From assembly GCA_964580575.1 (NCBI GenBank), contig CAZOLJ010000105.1, positions 1-13,708 on the forward strand: 13,708 nt of DNA, given 5' to 3'. The stretch is from CAVPDE01 sp964580575 (GTDB lineage: Bacteria; Desulfobacterota; DSM-4660; Desulfatiglandales; HGW-15). The notes under the pieces were generated by a model that saw only the letters and a program-made list of their open reading frames with translations, did not search any database and was not told the DNA's origin. This document shows, in pieces, positions 1 to 5,973 of the stretch (the first letter of the stretch is position 1; each line of letters opens with the position of its first letter). Both the position numbers and the translations under genes were made by a program.

Positions 1-279
1 ATCTCTCCAGGCCTTTTCCCTTACCGGCCCCCGATCCGCCGACTCCAGGGCATCCACCACGCTGGCAAATTCCGCAAGCACGTTGTCTCCAGGGGTATCG
101 ACCACCCGACCTCCCTTCTTCTGGATCAGGTCGCTCATCACTCCGCGGTAAGTCTGCACAATACGGATGGTCCCCACCTCATCCGCACCCATCAGGCGGC
201 GGTACCCCTTCACGTCGGCACTGAGGATGGCGGTGAGCTTCCTTTTGACCTTCTCTGTCGTTATCGGATCACCCCTCAA
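1..279 (-). CDS. Class III adenylate/guanylate cyclase-domain protein, N-terminal part, cut by window edge
   Basis: The 93 visible codons hold the typical opening of a class III nucleotide cyclase catalytic domain. KRKLTAILSADVKGYRRLMG (residues about 11-30) contains the first metal-binding Asp in the SADVKGY context. VVDTPGDNVLAEFASVVDA follows at about 61-79, with the GD of the beta2-beta3 hairpin. In the family this domain makes cAMP or cGMP and is usually fused to TPR or sensor modules; the rest lies outside the window. I chose a TTG start at 277-279 because GGAGG sits nine bases upstream and no in-frame ATG or GTG gives a better fit. The last 15 residues (after DALES) no longer look like the family, which normally continues with a helix of the type CAVEIQ. 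That could be a frameshift, an assembly error or real divergence. The family call is confident; the intactness of the gene is not. Confidence 0.75.
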   Translation of the reverse strand, partial: MRGDPITTEKVKRKLTAILSADVKGYRRLMGADEVGTIRIVQTYRGVMSDLIQKKGGRVVDTPGDNVLAEFASVVDALESADRGPVREKAWRD

Positions 280-355
280 ATGAAAAAGCCTCCAGCCGGG
301 AAACGAAGTCCCTTGGAGGCTTCACCTTCAGAACCTTCTGGTGGCTTTCGTTCAT
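269..355 (-). CDS. Possible 28-aa leader ORF ahead of the cyclase
   Basis: ATG at 353-355 has GGAG six bases upstream and opens a 28-codon frame, MNESHQKVLKVKPPRDFVSR onward, ending in TGA at 269-271. The stop overlaps the proposed TTG start of the cyclase by 11 bases in another frame. The peptide is basic and charged, with no domain I recognise. Its frame runs through both arms of the hairpin that holds the cyclase ribosome binding site, so its interest is as a coupling or leader ORF rather than as a protein. It could equally be a chance ORF. Confidence 0.25.
   Translation of the reverse strand: MNESHQKVLKVKPPRDFVSRLEAFSFEG
286..322 (-). promoter_or_regulatory. Hairpin sequestering the cyclase ribosome binding site
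   Basis: On the minus strand AAGCCTCCA (314-322) pairs perfectly with TGGAGGCTT (286-294). A further four pairs (TCCC/GGGA) form inside the 19-base loop. The GGAGG that would serve the cyclase TTG start (289-293) lies wholly in the 3' arm. Folding would therefore hide the ribosome binding site, and a ribosome on the small upstream ORF would open it. Confidence 0.45.
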
Positions 356-448
356 GGCCATCTCCGGAAGGTCAGGGTTGTACTGAAAGTCTACCGGATG
401 ACTGAACGATGTATGAATTAAGCGGAGGATAAACCTTCCCGAAAATGT

Positions 449-670
449 CTACTCCCTTTGCTTGTGACTTGAGAGCTTGAAACCGATTTCGTCTTCCACG
501 CCTCTGGCAAGAAGGTATCTGATGTAAGCGTTGTAAGGTATGCCCCGCTTTTTTGCAAGCCTCTTGATTTTTTTCAGCCGAAAAACTGCCTCCTGAATTC
601 GGTGAAATGGTCAGATCTTCGGCTCAGAGTCGGTAAGGAAAGGCTTGGCGTCGGTCGTTTGGGAGGGCAT
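449..670 (-). pseudogene. Broken CopG/BrnA-like antitoxin with in-frame stop
   Basis: One frame runs from ATG (668-670) to TAG (449-451) but is cut by TGA at 611-613, after codon 19. The 53 codons after the TGA contain RLKKIKRLAKKRGIPYNAYI, followed by RYLLARGVEDEIG. That is the helix-turn-helix half of ribbon-helix-helix antitoxins of the CopG/BrnA type, whose consensus is of the form LKKLAKKKGIPYQTLIR. In the family these proteins bind operator DNA and neutralise an RNase toxin (BrnT or similar). No BrnT-like ORF lies on either side. The N-terminal 19 codons have weak support, and there is no good internal ATG, GTG or TTG after the stop, so I call it a remnant. A sequencing error at the TGA is the main alternative. 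Confidence 0.6.
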
Positions 671-763
671 ACCTCAGGGGCATGCTTACGCGAAGAGCGT
701 TTCGCAGATGGCGGTGCCGGTGTGAACGTTCAGGGGCAAATCATCGTAAGCCCGATTACTCAG

Positions 764-1159
764 TCAGCTTGCGACCTGCTTGTACTGGATCTCCCCTTCG
801 TAGGTATCCATGAATCCCCTTTTCTGAATGGTAATCTTCGGGCTTTTTGCCCCGAAAAACTCAGTGAGGAATTGGTACGCCTTCCTGTGATCCATTTTGC
901 CGCAAGTCTCGAAAGTGATGGCAGCGAAGTTGTATTCAGGCCAGGTGTGGACCGCGAGATGGGACTCGGCAATGGTCACCGTTCCGCTCACACCCCAGGG
1001 CTCAAAAGTATGAAAGGACACTGCGACTACTTCGGCTCCCATGAGCTGTGCAGCCGTCAGCATCCCCTCTTTGATCACCTCGGAATCGAGGAGCTTCTCA
1101 TGTTCGCACTCATAGAGATCTATGAGCACAAGGTCAAGTAAGGAACGCAAGGCCCTCAC
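764..1159 (-). CDS. speD: S-adenosylmethionine decarboxylase proenzyme (prokaryotic class 1B)
   Basis: The 131-aa protein makes decarboxylated AdoMet, the aminopropyl donor for spermidine. The pyruvoyl cofactor arises by self-cleavage between Glu65 and Ser66 in TIAESHLAVHTWPEY. His71 (processing) and Cys86 in TFETCG (catalytic) are also in place, each three residues later than in the Thermotoga enzyme. The length matches the short bacterial class of about 120-130 aa. The start is GTG at 1157-1159 just after an AAGGGG run; the TTG three codons in, behind GAGGG, is an alternative start. A sigma70-type promoter and a hairpin leader lie directly upstream. The neighbour mtnA recycles the methylthioadenosine that spermidine synthesis releases. 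No spermidine synthase is in the window. A longer ORF on the opposite strand (602-1141) is a shadow. Confidence 0.93.
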   Translation of the reverse strand: MRALRSLLDLVLIDLYECEHEKLLDSEVIKEGMLTAAQLMGAEVVAVSFHTFEPWGVSGTVTIAESHLAVHTWPEYNFAAITFETCGKMDHRKAYQFLTEFFGAKSPKITIQKRGFMDTYEGEIQYKQVAS

Positions 1160-1206
1160 CCCCTTTCTTTCAAATAATCAGCAGAAAGTCTCAACCCCTT
1201 TCTTGC

Positions 1207-1227
1207 CGGTCCTGATGTTCAGGACCG
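1207..1227 (-). promoter_or_regulatory. Perfect 9-bp hairpin in the speD leader
   Basis: CGGTCCTGA and TCAGGACCG form a perfect nine-pair stem around a three-base loop, about 20 bases after the predicted transcription start and 48 bases before the speD start codon. No U-run follows on either strand, so it is not a plain intrinsic terminator. It could be an operator dyad or an RNA element controlling speD. I do not recognise it as a known SAM riboswitch class. Confidence 0.5.
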
Positions 1228-1253
1228 CCCCGTAGGGAGATTTGTTAGTCTTG

Positions 1254-1282
1254 TTTATAAGGATTTGGAACGGGTATGTCAA
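1254..1282 (-). promoter_or_regulatory. Sigma70-type promoter for speD
   Basis: On the minus strand TTGACA (1277-1282) is followed, after exactly 17 bases, by TATAAA (1254-1259). That is a perfect -35 box and a five-of-six -10 box. Transcription would start near 1247, giving a leader of about 88 bases before the speD GTG. The promoter sits just beyond the mtnA stop codon, so speD can be expressed apart from mtnA. Confidence 0.75.
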
Positions 1283-1312
1283 ACTTTTTTGTGTCCTCTC
1301 AACCAAATATCC

Positions 1313-2350
1313 TCACTTTCTGAAAAGCTCCTTTATTTTCTTCGCATAGGGAGCTTTCAGAATCCCTTTTTCGGTGATGATCCCCGTCACGTACTTCGCG
1401 GGCGTCACGTCAAAAGCCGGGTTGTAGGCCTTGACTCCGCGTGGCCCTATACGAATCTTCTGAAAGTGGGAAACCTCTGAAGGGTCTCTTTCCTCCAGCG
1501 GGATCCTATCCCCCGACTTGATTCTCAGGTCAATGGTGGAAAGAGGAGCAGCCACGTAAAAGGGGATTTTGTTTTCCCTGGCGAGAACGGCCACCGGATA
1601 CGTGCCGATCTTGTTCGCCACGTCTCCGTTGGCCGCAATGCGATCCGCACCGGTGATCACAAGATCCACCTTCCCCTGACGCATCAAAGAGCCGGCCGCA
1701 CTGTCGGCGATCACCGTCACCGGGATCCTATCCTCCATGAGTTCGAAGGCGGTGAGCCGAAGACCCTGAAGCCACGGCCTCGTCTCATCGGCAATGACCT
1801 CGATCTTTTTCCCTGCCTCGTGGGCCGCCCGGATGACCCCCAGAGCTGTCCCATAGCCGCCGGTCGCAAGGGACCCTGCGTTGCAGTGTGTCAGTATGAC
1901 CGCTTTTCTAGGAACGATTTTGTTCCCGTGCTCTCCGATCTTCCGGTTGATCTCAATGTCTTCTGAGAGCATCTTTTCCGACTCCTCCCTGAGGGCTATC
2001 CTGATTTCTTCGGAATCCATGCCCGCCATCTGTTCCACCAGGAGAACCATTCTTTCAACCGCCCACCTCAGATTCACGGCCGTGGGTCTGACTTTCACCA
2101 TCCGGTCCGCCATCTCTCTGAACCGACGCTCAAAGGCGTCGTAGGTATCGGCTTTGATGGTCTCAGAACCCAGCGCAAGCCCCATAGCCGCCGCCACCCC
2201 AATCGCCGGAGCTCCCCGGATCACCATGCACCGCACAGCCCTGACCACGTCCTTATCATTCCTGCATATGACCCACTCGACCTTGCCCGGCAGTTTTCTC
2301 TGGTCGATCATGCGGATGTGTTTGCCCTTCCACTCAATCGTCGGTAACAT
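1313..2350 (-). CDS. mtnA: S-methyl-5-thioribose-1-phosphate isomerase
   Basis: The 345-aa protein isomerises 5-methylthioribose 1-phosphate to 5-methylthioribulose 1-phosphate in salvage of methylthioadenosine. Family hallmarks in order: RGAPAIGVAAA (about 45-55), RPTAVNLRWA (about 88-97), ILTHCNAGSLATGGYGTA with catalytic Cys156, DETRPWLQGLRLTAFEL (about 188-204), ITGADRIAANGDVANKIGTY with catalytic Asp236, and IPFYVAAPLSTID. The length is normal for MtnA rather than the related eIF2B-alpha proteins. I use ATG at 2348-2350, which has AAGGG about seven bases upstream. A TTG at 2369-2371 would add seven residues. No mtnB, C, D or P is nearby, so salvage may follow a shortened shunt or be finished elsewhere. 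Confidence 0.94.
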   Translation of the reverse strand: MLPTIEWKGKHIRMIDQRKLPGKVEWVICRNDKDVVRAVRCMVIRGAPAIGVAAAMGLALGSETIKADTYDAFERRFREMADRMVKVRPTAVNLRWAVERMVLLVEQMAGMDSEEIRIALREESEKMLSEDIEINRKIGEHGNKIVPRKAVILTHCNAGSLATGGYGTALGVIRAAHEAGKKIEVIADETRPWLQGLRLTAFELMEDRIPVTVIADSAAGSLMRQGKVDLVITGADRIAANGDVANKIGTYPVAVLARENKIPFYVAAPLSTIDLRIKSGDRIPLEERDPSEVSHFQKIRIGPRGVKAYNPAFDVTPAKYVTGIITEKGILKAPYAKKIKELFRK

Positions 2351-2411
2351 GTGATTCCCTTTCCCGCTCAAACGGTTTTGTCGTCTTCAAGTATCCGTCC
2401 TTAGACAAAAT

Positions 2412-2581
2412 GGCGCACGGCACACAAGACATGGCGCAGGGGTAAAACACTAACCCCTTTCACCGTGTCCTGTGTGCCGTGCGCCGTGCCCTATTTCTTC
2501 CTTTACGCTTTTCCCCGTGCACCGTGCACCTTGCACCGTGTCCCTTCTTTCTTTATTCTTCCTCCGTGCACCGTGCACCTT
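2412..2581. repeat. GTGCAC-rich repeat cluster with long inverted repeat
   Basis: Between mtnA and the aminotransferase, 2412-2434 and 2461-2485 form a long, slightly imperfect inverted repeat around an inner AGGGGT/ACCCCT stem. It is followed by two identical 18-mers, CCGTGCACCGTGCACCTT, at 2515-2532 and 2564-2581, each built of CCGTGCA units. A related TTGCACCGTGTCCC lies at 2531-2544. The second 18-mer ends one base before the aminotransferase stop codon on its downstream side. The spacing and unit length do not fit a CRISPR. It looks like a dispersed repeat family that could also stop or stabilise transcripts. Confidence 0.7.
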
Positions 2582-2582
2582 C

Positions 2583-3656
2583 TTATCCTATCTTCATCCT
2601 CCACCCGTAGGGGTCTTTCTTCTCCGCATACTGGATGGCCACAATTTCATCGTAAAGCTTCTGGGAAAGGGCGCCCATCTTTCCTCCTGCCACAACATAG
2701 TCCCTTCCCTTGTAGGTGATCTGGCCCACGGGCGATATGATGGCTGCGGTTCCTGTTCCAAAGGCCTCTTTGAGTCTCCCATTCTGAGCCGCGCTGATCA
2801 CTTCATCAATGGCAAGAAAACGCTCCGACATCTTCATTCCCCAGTCTTTCACCATGTGGATGACCGAAGCCCGGGTGACTCCGGGGAGGATGCTGCCGCC
2901 GAGCGGCGCGGTGATCACCTCGTCGTCAATGACAAAAAACATGTTCATGGTGCCCACCTCTTCCACGAACTTCCTCTGGGCGGCATCCAGCCACAGCACC
3001 TGGGTGAACCCTTTTTTCTTGGCCTCCTCTGCAGCCAGCAGGCTCGCCGCGTAGTTGGCCACTGTCTTGGCCTCTCCCAATCCGCCCACTGCGGCTCTGA
3101 CGTATTTGTCTTCCACCCAGATTTTCACCGGATTGAGGCCCTCTTTGTAGTAGGCTCCCACGGGTCCGATGATAATGTAAAAAAGGTAAGCCTTGGCAGG
3201 CCTCACCCCCAGGTGCGGTTCCGTGGCGATCATGGTCGGCCTGATGTAAAGGGAGGTTCCCTGGCTTCGAGGGATCCAGTCCTTGTCCAGGAGCACGAGC
3301 TTTGTCAAAGCCTCCATTGCGAAATCAACATCCACCTCGGGCATGCACACGCGAACCGCCGAGCGGTTGAGCCTGAGGAAATTGTCTCTGGCCCTGAACA
3401 GGTAAACGCCCCCGTCTTTGCCCCGGTAAGCCTTCAGGCCTTCAAAGACCTCCTGACCGTAATGGAGAACCATTGCCGCCGGATCAAGGGCCAGACTGTG
3501 ATAGGGCTCGATGCGGGGATTGAACCATCCCTTCCCCTCTTGAAAATCCATGAGGAACATGTGATCCGTAACGATGTCACCAAACCCAAGATTTGATTCA
3601 TCGGTCGGCTTTTTCTTCATCTGCTCCGGCCTGGCAGACAGGATCTTGATTTCCAT
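2583..3656 (-). CDS. ilvE: Branched-chain amino acid aminotransferase (fold-type IV PLP enzyme)
   Basis: The 357-aa enzyme reversibly transfers the amino group between glutamate and the keto acids of valine, leucine and isoleucine. Lys197 in GGLGEAKTVANYAASL is the PLP Schiff-base lysine. Other hallmarks are HYGQEVFEGLKAYR (about 65-78), RPTMIATEPHLGV (about 139-151), VEEVGTMNMFF (231-241) and GTGTAAIISPVG (300-311). The length and the N-terminal extension fit the long BCAT2-like class rather than E. coli IlvE. ATG at 3654-3656 has GGAGG and GAGGGG runs upstream. Enzymes of this class also aminate ketomethylthiobutyrate, the last step of methionine salvage, which could explain its place before mtnA; that is inference. 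A 374-aa ORF on the other strand is a shadow. Confidence 0.92.
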   Translation of the reverse strand: MEIKILSARPEQMKKKPTDESNLGFGDIVTDHMFLMDFQEGKGWFNPRIEPYHSLALDPAAMVLHYGQEVFEGLKAYRGKDGGVYLFRARDNFLRLNRSAVRVCMPEVDVDFAMEALTKLVLLDKDWIPRSQGTSLYIRPTMIATEPHLGVRPAKAYLFYIIIGPVGAYYKEGLNPVKIWVEDKYVRAAVGGLGEAKTVANYAASLLAAEEAKKKGFTQVLWLDAAQRKFVEEVGTMNMFFVIDDEVITAPLGGSILPGVTRASVIHMVKDWGMKMSERFLAIDEVISAAQNGRLKEAFGTGTAAIISPVGQITYKGRDYVVAGGKMGALSQKLYDEIVAIQYAEKKDPYGWRMKIG

Positions 3657-3695
3657 AACCCCTCTTCCTCCCTATTCACGGCTAATCATCGAATT

Positions 3696-3724
3696 TTTTT
3701 AGCACACCGGCGGTTGCGAGACAA
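3696..3724 (-). promoter_or_regulatory. Possible promoter for the aminotransferase gene
   Basis: On the minus strand TTGTCT (3719-3724), a 17-base spacer and TAAAAA (3696-3701) resemble a sigma70 promoter, four of six matches in each box, about 40 bases ahead of the start codon. The evidence is weak. Confidence 0.3.
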
Positions 3725-3846
3725 CGAAATATTTGCAGCCTGCCGCCTGGTCTGTTCTCCGCTGTCCGGACCCCCTCACGCTTCTCCAGGTTTGGCCTGG
3801 CGCTCCCCACTTCCACGATCACATTCCTGCCCGGGGGGGAAACCCG

Positions 3847-5070
3847 CTACATCACATCCTTATCGCTTTCTTCGATAGCCCGATCGATCTCCGCGCGCAG
3901 TTGCGGAGGGAGCCCCGGGATGTCCACGTTCAGGAACCCTCGCACGATCGTGGAGGTGGCTTCTTCTTCGCTTAAACCCCGGGACATGAGATAGGCGATC
4001 TCCTCCTGAGCGATCTTCCCCACCGCCGCCTCGTGCGACATCTCCACCCCGTCCACATGGCCTTCCAGCTCAGGAATCGCATGGATCAGCCCTCCCTTCA
4101 AGAGCAACCCCTTGCATTCCAGGTGAGCCTTGATGTCCGGAACCTCGCCGATGAGGTGCCCCCGCGCGATGATCCTCCCGCCGTTGCTGATGGTGCGCGC
4201 CACGATCTCCGCCTTGTTCCCGGGATTCTTCAGATAGATTCTGCCTCCCAGGTCATACTCGCACCCAGGGCTTCCGACAATGATGCTGTAAAAGCGCGCA
4301 ACCGCATCGCGTCCCACCAGGTGAGTCGTCGGGTACATTTGCAGAGACCTGACCGGCTTCATGCAGATGTAGTTGTTGAGGAACAGCCCTCCTTCTTCCA
4401 CCTGAGCGACGGACCGAGGACGGACCACCATGTCTTCAGCCCAGTTGTGGATCATGGTGAAGCTGAGCTTGGCGTTTTTCTTGATGAAAAACTCGGAGAT
4501 CCCCACATGAATTCCTTTCTTCATGTGAGGGGCCGTAGAGCAGCCTGTGATGATGTGGAGTTCCGAGCCTTCCTCTGCGATAATGATGTTGTGAACGTTC
4601 TGCTGAAGCCCTTCTTTGTCCAAATAGAGACAAGCCTGCACAGGGTAGATCGACTTGCTCCCCGGCAGAGCGCGGATCACATAGCCGTCATGGAGTCCGA
4701 GTTCCGCAGCCGCGGTAAATTTGTCCGCATCCACCGCGGCGAGCTTCCAGTAGTAATCCTTGATCCACGCCTGCTCCAGGGCCTTGCGAATGGGCATGAC
4801 CTCAATGCCCTGCTGCTGGCTGTGGCAGTGAATCACCGACGTGTCTTTCTGGAAAAAGGTTCCGCTCCTGTCCTTTTGAGTGACGTCCAGTCCGGCCATG
4901 ATGAGCCGTTTCTGCTCTTCAGGCGGAAGCTCGCACAGATCCTCGTCCGCCATGTAGGTGTGGGGCACCGGCGCACTGTCGAATTCGTTCAGATCGACAT
5001 CAGGTCCAAATGCCGCTTTCTTGCCTATCGCCTTTGTGGCTCTTGCTCTCAGGTCGTCTATGCCATGCAT
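3847..5070 (-). CDS. sufB: SufB/SufD-family Fe-S cluster scaffold protein (minimal SUF type)
   Basis: The 407-aa protein belongs to the SufBD beta-helix family, which with the SufC ATPase assembles Fe-S clusters in the cytosol. The C-terminal core carries NPGNKAEIVARTISNGGRII, then EMSHEAAVGKIAQEEIAYLM and SRGLSEEEATSTIVRGFL, the family signature. Cys319 in HLECKGLLL lies where the essential cluster cysteine of E. coli SufB is found. At 407 aa it is shorter than E. coli SufB (about 495) and there is no separate SufD, so one protein probably fills both places. ATG at 5068-5070 has AGGAG eight bases upstream, inside the end of sufC. A GTG three codons earlier is less well spaced. The 13-base overlap with sufC implies coupled translation. 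Confidence 0.88.
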   Translation of the reverse strand: MHGIDDLRARATKAIGKKAAFGPDVDLNEFDSAPVPHTYMADEDLCELPPEEQKRLIMAGLDVTQKDRSGTFFQKDTSVIHCHSQQQGIEVMPIRKALEQAWIKDYYWKLAAVDADKFTAAAELGLHDGYVIRALPGSKSIYPVQACLYLDKEGLQQNVHNIIIAEEGSELHIITGCSTAPHMKKGIHVGISEFFIKKNAKLSFTMIHNWAEDMVVRPRSVAQVEEGGLFLNNYICMKPVRSLQMYPTTHLVGRDAVARFYSIIVGSPGCEYDLGGRIYLKNPGNKAEIVARTISNGGRIIARGHLIGEVPDIKAHLECKGLLLKGGLIHAIPELEGHVDGVEMSHEAAVGKIAQEEIAYLMSRGLSEEEATSTIVRGFLNVDIPGLPPQLRAEIDRAIEESDKDVM

Positions 5071-5816
5071 CGCACACACTCCTCATATCCATTCTGACCA
5101 ATGCAGCTCAGAATCTCTCTGGGATTGCTGATGCAGCTCAACCGCCCGTCATAGAGCACCTGACCTTTGTCTGCCGCCACATAATCCAGGATGTATCCTG
5201 TGTGGGTGATGATGAGCCCCATCTTTCGTCGTTCTCGCTTCTTCTGCATCTTTGACTTCGCTTCGCCTCCCGGATCAAAGTCCTTCTCCAGAAGCTGGGC
5301 GATCGTCTTGCCCACCAGGTGAATGTTCTCCATATCCACCCCGGATTCCGGTTCATCAAAAAGCATGAGGTCCGGCTTTTGGGCCATGAGCTGCAAAAGT
5401 TCAGATCGTTTGATCTCCCCGCCCGAGAAGCCCGCATTCACATCCCGGTCCAGGAACTCCGAGAAGTTCACTCGTCTAGCCAGTCCCTCAGCATCTGCCG
5501 TCCCTTTCCCGCAAATTTCGACCATTTGCCGGGTTTTCAAACCGTGAATGGTCGGCGGGCGCTGATAGGATATACCGATGCCGAGCTTAGCCCGTTCATT
5601 GATGGGCATGGTGGTGATGTCCGATCCTTTAAAAGTCATTTTTCCGGCAACCACTTTATACTGGGGATACCCCATGATGGTCATGAGAAGAGATGTTTTT
5701 CCCGACCCATTGGGCCCAAAGAGAATGTGGGTTTCTCCGGGTTTGATCTCCAGGTCAATGTGATCCAGAAGGATCTTGCCCCCGAGCGCCACTTTCAGGT
5801 TTTCAATGAGTAGCAT
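5058..5816 (-). CDS. sufC: SufC-type Fe-S assembly ATPase
   Basis: This 252-aa ABC-type ATPase drives Fe-S cluster assembly with the SufB-like partner encoded next. Visible motifs: Walker A GPNGSGKTS (34-42), Q-loop SYQRPP (83-88), SufC-type signature GFSGGEIKRSELLQL (129-143), Walker B LMLFDEPESGVD (150-161) and the H-loop His205 in LIITHTGYIL. GGEIKR and EPESGVD are typical of SufC rather than of transporters, and no membrane gene is beside it. A charged stretch, GGEAKSKMQKKRERRK (183-198), between Walker B and the H-loop is longer than in E. coli SufC. ATG at 5814-5816 has AAGGAG seven bases upstream. The order C then B, without sufS, sufU or sufD, matches the two-gene SUF-like systems of anaerobic bacteria and archaea. 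Confidence 0.93.
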   Translation of the reverse strand: MLLIENLKVALGGKILLDHIDLEIKPGETHILFGPNGSGKTSLLMTIMGYPQYKVVAGKMTFKGSDITTMPINERAKLGIGISYQRPPTIHGLKTRQMVEICGKGTADAEGLARRVNFSEFLDRDVNAGFSGGEIKRSELLQLMAQKPDLMLFDEPESGVDMENIHLVGKTIAQLLEKDFDPGGEAKSKMQKKRERRKMGLIITHTGYILDYVAADKGQVLYDGRLSCISNPREILSCIGQNGYEECVRCMA

Positions 5817-5845
5817 CTCACAACTCCTTTGTGGGTCCGAAAGCT

Positions 5846-5910
5846 ATTGGAGTAATGGAGTGTTGGAGTACTGGAGTACTGGTTTTGAACCAACACTCCA
5901 CTACTCCAAT
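5846..5910. repeat. 21-bp inverted repeat built of TGGAGTA units
   Basis: The arms at 5846-5866 and 5890-5910 are complementary at 20 of 21 positions, around a 23-base loop that itself repeats GGAGTACT twice. It lies between the MBL-fold gene and sufC, both transcribed leftward. There is no T-run, so it is more like a mobile or REP-type palindrome than a simple terminator, though it would form a strong hairpin in the transcript. Confidence 0.75.
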
Positions 5911-5926
5911 TTCCTTGTTCTTCCAA

Positions 5927-5966
5927 ATTTTAGGCACTTTTGGCATTTTAGTGCATTTCAGGCATT
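5927..5966. repeat. Short array of AAATGCC/AAGTGCC-like units
   Basis: Read on the minus strand, units of about nine or ten bases follow one another: AAATGCCTG, AAATGCACT, AAAATGCCA, AAAGTGCCT. The 13-mer ATTTTAGGCACTT (5927-5939) recurs exactly at 12934-12946. Both copies lie just downstream of a leftward gene. Confidence 0.45.
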
Positions 5967-5973
5967 TCCCATG

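Noticed and set aside
611..613. Selenocysteine readthrough of the TGA in the antitoxin frame
   Set aside because: The family has no Cys or Sec there and I see no SECIS-like hairpin just after it. Decay or a sequencing error is simpler.
602..1141. 179-aa rightward ORF
   Set aside because: It lies opposite speD, has no recognisable domain and no good ribosome site. The speD motifs on the other strand are complete.
2351..2371. TTG start adding seven residues to MtnA
   Set aside because: The added residues translate the ribosome binding site region, and homologues begin close to the ATG at 2350.
2412..2581. CRISPR array
   Set aside because: Repeat units are seven to 18 bases, with irregular spacing and self-complementary units, and no cas genes.
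2472..3596. 374-aa rightward ORF
   Set aside because: Antisense shadow of the aminotransferase. Its N-terminus translates the GTGCAC repeats and no family pattern is visible.
3782..3800. Hairpin CCAGG/CCTGG after sufB as terminator
   Set aside because: Only five pairs and no T-run on the minus strand.
4033..5097. 354-aa rightward ORF
   Set aside because: Antisense shadow of sufB created by codon bias; His/Arg/Asp-rich, with no domain.
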